From contig CAKSNQ010000059.1 in NCBI GenBank assembly GCA_934476315.1, positions 1 to 7,976 on the forward strand: 7,976 nt of DNA. The letters are read 5' to 3'. A program made the translations under genes and the position numbers. Under the pieces are notes generated by a model. The model was given only the letters and a program-made list of their open reading frames with translations, was not told the DNA's origin and did not search any database. Positions 5,416 to 7,976 of the stretch are shown here, in pieces (the stretch's first letter is position 1; the number at the start of each line of letters is the position of its first letter). Origin of the DNA: an uncultured Eubacteriales bacterium (GTDB taxonomy: Bacteria > Bacillota > Clostridia > Oscillospirales > CAG-272).

Positions 5416-6438
5416 TCAGCGCTGTACGCGTCCGGAGCCGTCGCCGCCGGACAGCTTTTCCACCTCGGCGACAGACACATGGTTGTAGTCGCCCTCGATG
5501 GAGTGCTTGAGTGCCGATGCCGCCACCGCAAATTCAATGGCGCTCTGCGGATCCTTCCCTTCAAGCAGGGAGTAGATCAGCCCACCGCCGAAGCTGTCGC
5601 CGCCGCCCACGCGGTCAACGATGTGCAGGTGGTAGGATTTGGAGAAATAGCAGTCCTTGCCGTCGTACAGCATGCCCGCCCAGTCGTTGTCGCTGGCGGA
5701 GATGGACGTGCGCAGGGTGAATGCGACCTTTTCAAATCCAAATGCGTCCGCCAACTGCTTTGCCACGCTCTTGTAGCCGTCGCGGTTGAGCTTTCCGCCG
5801 TAGATATCCGAGCCCTCCGCTTCGATGCCGAACACGTCCTTAGCGTCCTCCTCGTTGGAGATACAGACGTCAACGTAACGGCAAAGCTCGCTCATCGCCT
5901 CCCGCGCCTCGGCACGCGTCCACAGCTTGCCGCGGTAGTTGAGGTCGCAGGAAATTTTCACGCCCTTGGCTTTGGCGGCGATGCAAGCCTGTTTGCAGAT
6001 CTCCACCACGTTCTTGCCCAGTGCCGGCGTGATTCCGGTGAAGTGGAACCAGTCCGCGCCCTCGAAAATGGCATCCCAGTCGAAATCCTCGGGCTGTGCC
6101 TCGGAAATGGCGGAATGTGCGCGGTCATAAATGCAGACGGAGCCGCGCTGGGACGCCCCCTTTTCCAGGTAGTAGATGCCGACGCGATCGCCGCCGCGGA
6201 CGATGTGCGAGGTGTCCACGCCGTAGTAGCGCAGGGAATTGACCGCCGCCTGTCCGATGGCGTGCTTGGGCAGCTTGGTGACGTACACGCTGTCCAGCCC
6301 GTAGTTGGCGAGCGAGACTGCGACGTTCGCTTCTCCGCCGCCGAAGGTCGCCTGCATCTGGTCATTTTGGAAGAAACGGTAGTAGCCGTTGGGGGCGAGG
6401 CGCAGCATGATCTCGCCGAATGTTACAACTCTTTTCAT
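5416..6438 (-). CDS. kdgK: PfkB-family sugar kinase, probable 2-keto-3-deoxygluconate kinase
   Basis: It likely phosphorylates 2-keto-3-deoxygluconate (KDG) with ATP to give KDPG, the substrate of the aldolase encoded just upstream. The 340-residue product is a ribokinase/PfkB fold protein. It has TFGEIMLRLAP at the N-terminus, the first PfkB signature GGGEANVAVSLANYG (33-47), and KDG-kinase-like substrate segments YYLEKGA (89-95), YDRAHSA (104-110), FTGITPAL (133-140) and CDLNYRGKLW (164-173). The second signature is DRVGGGDSFGGG (275-286), with D281 as catalytic base, and LKHSIEGDYNHVS is near the end. The usual GAGD anion hole is GGGD here. AAAGG at 6449-6453 precedes the ATG. It lies 67 bases after the aldolase and ends at a strong terminator. 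Fructokinase or another PfkB specificity is possible, but the aldolase neighbour favours KDG. Confidence 0.87.
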   Translation of the reverse strand: MKRVVTFGEIMLRLAPNGYYRFFQNDQMQATFGGGEANVAVSLANYGLDSVYVTKLPKHAIGQAAVNSLRYYGVDTSHIVRGGDRVGIYYLEKGASQRGSVCIYDRAHSAISEAQPEDFDWDAIFEGADWFHFTGITPALGKNVVEICKQACIAAKAKGVKISCDLNYRGKLWTRAEAREAMSELCRYVDVCISNEEDAKDVFGIEAEGSDIYGGKLNRDGYKSVAKQLADAFGFEKVAFTLRTSISASDNDWAGMLYDGKDCYFSKSYHLHIVDRVGGGDSFGGGLIYSLLEGKDPQSAIEFAVAASALKHSIEGDYNHVSVAEVEKLSGGDGSGRVQR

Positions 6439-6505
6439 GATATTTCAGCCTTTCTCCGCCGCCGCACCGGGCGGGGCGGGCAAAAATGAAGTGCTTGACG
6501 GGAAA

Positions 6506-7465
6506 TTATTTGACAAGATGGAAGGCGAAGCCGCCGATCTCGTCCGCGAGGTAGATGAACTTCATGGAGCCGTCCTTGTCGTACTTGGCGCTGGACTCGT
6601 CGAACTTCACGCCGCGCAGACCCAGATGGTACACGGCGCGATCCACCGAGTTGGTGCCGATGGCGACGTGTCCGTGTGTGCCGCGTCCCTGCGTGTTCAT
6701 GATTTCGATCTCACTGCCGGCAAAGACCGAGGCGGAGCAGACGTTCGCGGGGAAGGAGAACAGCGCGCCCAGCGTAGCGGCAGTGCGGCTCGCGGTTTCG
6801 GCGTCTGCGGAATTGATTCCGATGTGACGGAAGCGGAAGCCCAGCATGGTATCGACCGCCCCGCGCACCAGTGCCCGGATGCCGTCAAAATCTCCGGCGG
6901 CGATCATGTCGGGCTTGACCATCCAGCTGCCGCCACAGCAGAGGATCTTAGGGTTGGCGAGATAGCTGCAGATATTGGACGGATTGATGCCGCCGGTGGG
7001 CATGAAACGGACGCCGCCGTAGGGTGCGGACATTGCCTTGATCATTTCGATGCCGCCGGACTGCTCCGCCGGGAAGAATTTCACGGTGTCAAGACCAAGC
7101 GAGAGCGCCTGCTCGATTCCCGACGGGTTGTTGATACCCGGGACAATGGGGCAGCCTTTTTCCTGGCAGTAGCGCACGATGTCGGGGTTGAAGCCGGGGC
7201 TGACGATGAATTTCGCGCCTGCGGCGATGGCGTCGTCCACCTGTGCGCGCGTGAGGACGGTTCCGGCGCCGACGAGCATATCCGGGTAGGCGTGGCTGAT
7301 GGCAGCGATGGCGTCCTTTGCCGCAGCGGTACGGAAGGTCACCTCGGCGCAGGCAAGTCCGCCGTCGATCAGCGCCTTTGCGAGCGGGACGGCGTCGTTG
7401 GCGTTCTCGATTTTGATAACGGGAACGATACCGATCAGGGAGAGCTTTTTCAGAATGTCGTTCAT
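6506..7465 (-). CDS. eda: KDPG/KHG aldolase with C-terminal VOC (glyoxalase-fold) domain
   Basis: Residues 1-207 are a class I aldolase that cleaves 2-keto-3-deoxy-6-phosphogluconate to pyruvate and glyceraldehyde-3-phosphate (and often 2-keto-4-hydroxyglutarate). Visible features are GIVPVIK (12-18), CAEVTFRT with E41, VGAGTVLT (65-72), IVSPGFNPD (87-95), PGINNPS (109-115), the Schiff-base lysine K129 in VKFFPAE, and PTGGI (156-160). Usual aldolases end near 205-215 residues; this one is 319. Residues about 208-319 form a VOC domain: FRHIGINSADAETASRT, SEIEIMN, THGHVAIGTNSVDRAV, and a final DEIGGFAFHLVK. H214, E254, H266 and H316 fall where E. coli glyoxalase I has its metal ligands H5, E56, H74 and E122, so a metal site is plausible. 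GGAGG (7474-7478) sets the start. First gene of the operon with kdgK. The activity of the added domain is unknown. Confidence 0.9.
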   Translation of the reverse strand: MNDILKKLSLIGIVPVIKIENANDAVPLAKALIDGGLACAEVTFRTAAAKDAIAAISHAYPDMLVGAGTVLTRAQVDDAIAAGAKFIVSPGFNPDIVRYCQEKGCPIVPGINNPSGIEQALSLGLDTVKFFPAEQSGGIEMIKAMSAPYGGVRFMPTGGINPSNICSYLANPKILCCGGSWMVKPDMIAAGDFDGIRALVRGAVDTMLGFRFRHIGINSADAETASRTAATLGALFSFPANVCSASVFAGSEIEIMNTQGRGTHGHVAIGTNSVDRAVYHLGLRGVKFDESSAKYDKDGSMKFIYLADEIGGFAFHLVK

Positions 7466-7503
7466 TTTTTAATCCTCCGAAAAGCAAAAATTTTCACAAA
7501 TAC

Positions 7504-7532
7504 ATTTTACACCTCGTTTTACGGAAAGTCAA
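7504..7532 (-). promoter_or_regulatory. Promoter of the aldolase-kinase operon
   Basis: On the minus strand there is TTGACT (7527-7532), a 17-base spacer and TAAAAT (7504-7509), close to the sigma-A consensus. It predicts a start near 7497 and a leader of about 32 bases containing the GGAGG site. The -10 region and leader are AT-rich in an otherwise GC-rich neighbourhood. No clear operator palindrome was seen, although hexuronate genes are usually under local or catabolite control. Confidence 0.8.
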
Positions 7533-7551
7533 GGGGGGAGGAGGAAATAAA

Positions 7552-7564
7552 TGATGTGGGGGGA
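7552..7564 (+). repeat. 13-base direct repeat GATGTGGGGGGAG, copy 1
   Basis: GATGTGGGGGGAG here recurs exactly at 7905-7917, where it forms one arm of a hairpin. The two copies bracket the palindrome mosaic about 340 bases apart, which could mark the ends of a repeat element (inference). Confidence 0.5.
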
Positions 7565-7668
7565 GCTGATTTCTCAAAGGTCCGGCTATCCCCGGTCTCC
7601 GTCCTTTCACAAAGTTTAGCTATTTCTCTTTTAAGTTTTCGCCCACCTTTTTCAAAAGGCGGTGCAGT

Positions 7669-7707
7669 GGAGGGCGCGTAGCCCTCCTCGCGCTCCGCAG
7701 AGCGCGA
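7669..7707. repeat. Two adjacent 7-bp hairpins
   Basis: GGAGGGC (7669-7675) pairs with GCCCTCC (7681-7687) around GCGTA. Directly abutting it, TCGCGCT (7688-7694) pairs with AGCGCGA (7701-7707) around CCGCAG. Both stems are perfect. No T-run follows. Confidence 0.6.
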
Positions 7708-7752
7708 AATTCCTTGGCATTTTCTTTTTTGTGGATTGTCCGCGGCGGGTAC

Positions 7753-7777
7753 TGCCGCGGTAGGCACTACCGCGGCA
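7753..7777. repeat. Perfect 11-bp hairpin with 3-base loop
   Basis: TGCCGCGGTAG (7753-7763) is exactly complementary to CTACCGCGGCA (7767-7777). A third CCGCGG at 7740-7745 allows an alternative pairing with 7770-7775. TTTTCTTTT follows at 7783-7791, so it could act as a plus-strand terminator for an unseen transcript. Confidence 0.6.
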
Positions 7778-7782
7778 ATCGG

Positions 7783-7814
7783 TTTTCTTTTGTGCCTCTG
7801 GTCTCAAAAGAAAA
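7783..7814. repeat. 10-bp inverted repeat TTTTCTTTTG/CAAAAGAAAA
   Basis: TTTTCTTTTG (7783-7792) and CAAAAGAAAA (7805-7814) are perfect inverted repeats around a 12-base GC-richer loop. It is AT-rich, directly follows the GC-rich hairpin, and completes the palindrome series. Confidence 0.55.
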
Positions 7815-7904
7815 AAGCGGCTAATAGCGCTGAAATCGCAAGGGATAGCAGATATTTTGTGCTTGCGGTTGGTATCTATTTTAACCTGAAAGGTTTTCGT
7901 GCAG

Positions 7905-7949
7905 GATGTGGGGGGAGAACCCCTCAAACGTCGGGGTTGCTCCCCCCAC
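7905..7949. repeat. Long G-run hairpin containing the second GATGTGGGGGGAG copy
   Basis: GTGGGGGGAGAACCCC (7908-7923) pairs with GGGGTT (7933-7938) and CTCCCCCCAC (7940-7949). That is 16 pairs with one bulged G at 7939 and a 9-base loop. No T-run follows on either strand within view. It may be the edge of a dispersed repeat or belong to a gene beyond the window. Confidence 0.6.
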
Positions 7950-7976
7950 GCCCCTCATTCCTTGGCTGGATGCGCG

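Larger units (their letters stand above)
7533..7976. other. Non-coding right end: mosaic of palindromes and G-rich repeats
   Basis: No credible gene is seen in these 444 bases. From left to right there is a purine tract (7531-7547), AT-rich spacer (7590-7640), CCTTT/AAAGG around 7646-7659, four hairpins between 7669 and 7814, another spacer, and a G-run hairpin at 7908-7949. ATTCCTTGGC occurs twice (7709-7718 and 7957-7966). The density of independent short palindromes suggests dispersed, non-coding repeat elements. Confidence 0.6.

Noticed and set aside
4930..6489. 519-residue open frame on the plus strand, antisense to the EEP and kinase genes
   Set aside because: It covers kdgK and part of the EEP gene, both of which have clear family motifs on the other strand. 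The translation has no recognisable domain, and long antisense frames are common opposite GC-rich genes.
6389..7681. 430-residue open frame on the plus strand opposite the aldolase gene
   Set aside because: It is antisense to a gene with obvious catalytic motifs, runs on through that gene's promoter region into non-coding DNA, and is unlike any protein I know.
7519..7927. Two small minus-strand frames (7519-7767 and 7652-7927)
   Set aside because: They run straight through the palindromes and lack homology I recognise and convincing ribosome binding sites; the DNA is repeat-like.
7533..7976. CRISPR array
   Set aside because: The palindromes are all different from each other and there is no regular repeat-spacer pattern.

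Overview
The window looks like a chromosomal segment of a Gram-positive, Clostridia-type bacterium; a gut Oscillospirales-like lineage is my guess, not something the sequence proves. The grounds are the gene order rpsM-rpsK-rpsD-rpoA-rplQ (rpsD inside the alpha operon, typical of Clostridia and not of Bacillus), strong GGAGG-type ribosome binding sites, sigma-A style promoters, and GC-rich intergenic DNA full of hairpins.

Left third (1-2788, + strand): the 3' end of the alpha ribosomal operon. It holds the C-terminal part of S13, then complete S11, S4 (four-cysteine zinc form), the RNA polymerase alpha subunit and L17. The rpsD-rpoA gap is unusually long for this operon and carries a strong imperfect hairpin.

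Centre (2789-5340): a gene-free convergent zone (2789-3146) has a heptamer repeat and three strong hairpins, at least one of them a good intrinsic terminator. Then, all on the minus strand, come an XRE-type regulator of unknown target with its own promoter and two inverted repeats, a gap (4182-4500) with a 41-nt degenerate copy of the end of the neighbouring gene, and an endonuclease/exonuclease/phosphatase (EEP) family protein.

Right third (5365-7532, minus strand): a compact two-gene unit. A KDPG/KHG aldolase with an extra C-terminal VOC (glyoxalase-fold) domain is followed by a PfkB-family 2-keto-3-deoxygluconate kinase. The unit has a near-consensus promoter (TTGACT-17-TAAAAT) and a textbook terminator. 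Kinase plus aldolase convert 2-keto-3-deoxygluconate to pyruvate and glyceraldehyde-3-phosphate, the last steps of hexuronate (pectin/glucuronate) breakdown and of the semi-phosphorylative Entner-Doudoroff route.

The right end (7533-7976) has no credible gene. It is a mosaic of palindromes and G-rich repeats that may be dispersed genomic repeats.

I see no CRISPR array, tRNA, rRNA, transposase or phage gene. The most unusual features are the aldolase-VOC fusion with a plausible metal-ligand set, the vestigial duplicated 3' end of the EEP gene, the rpsD-rpoA hairpin, and the palindrome mosaic at the right edge. I do not see a clearly novel multi-gene system.
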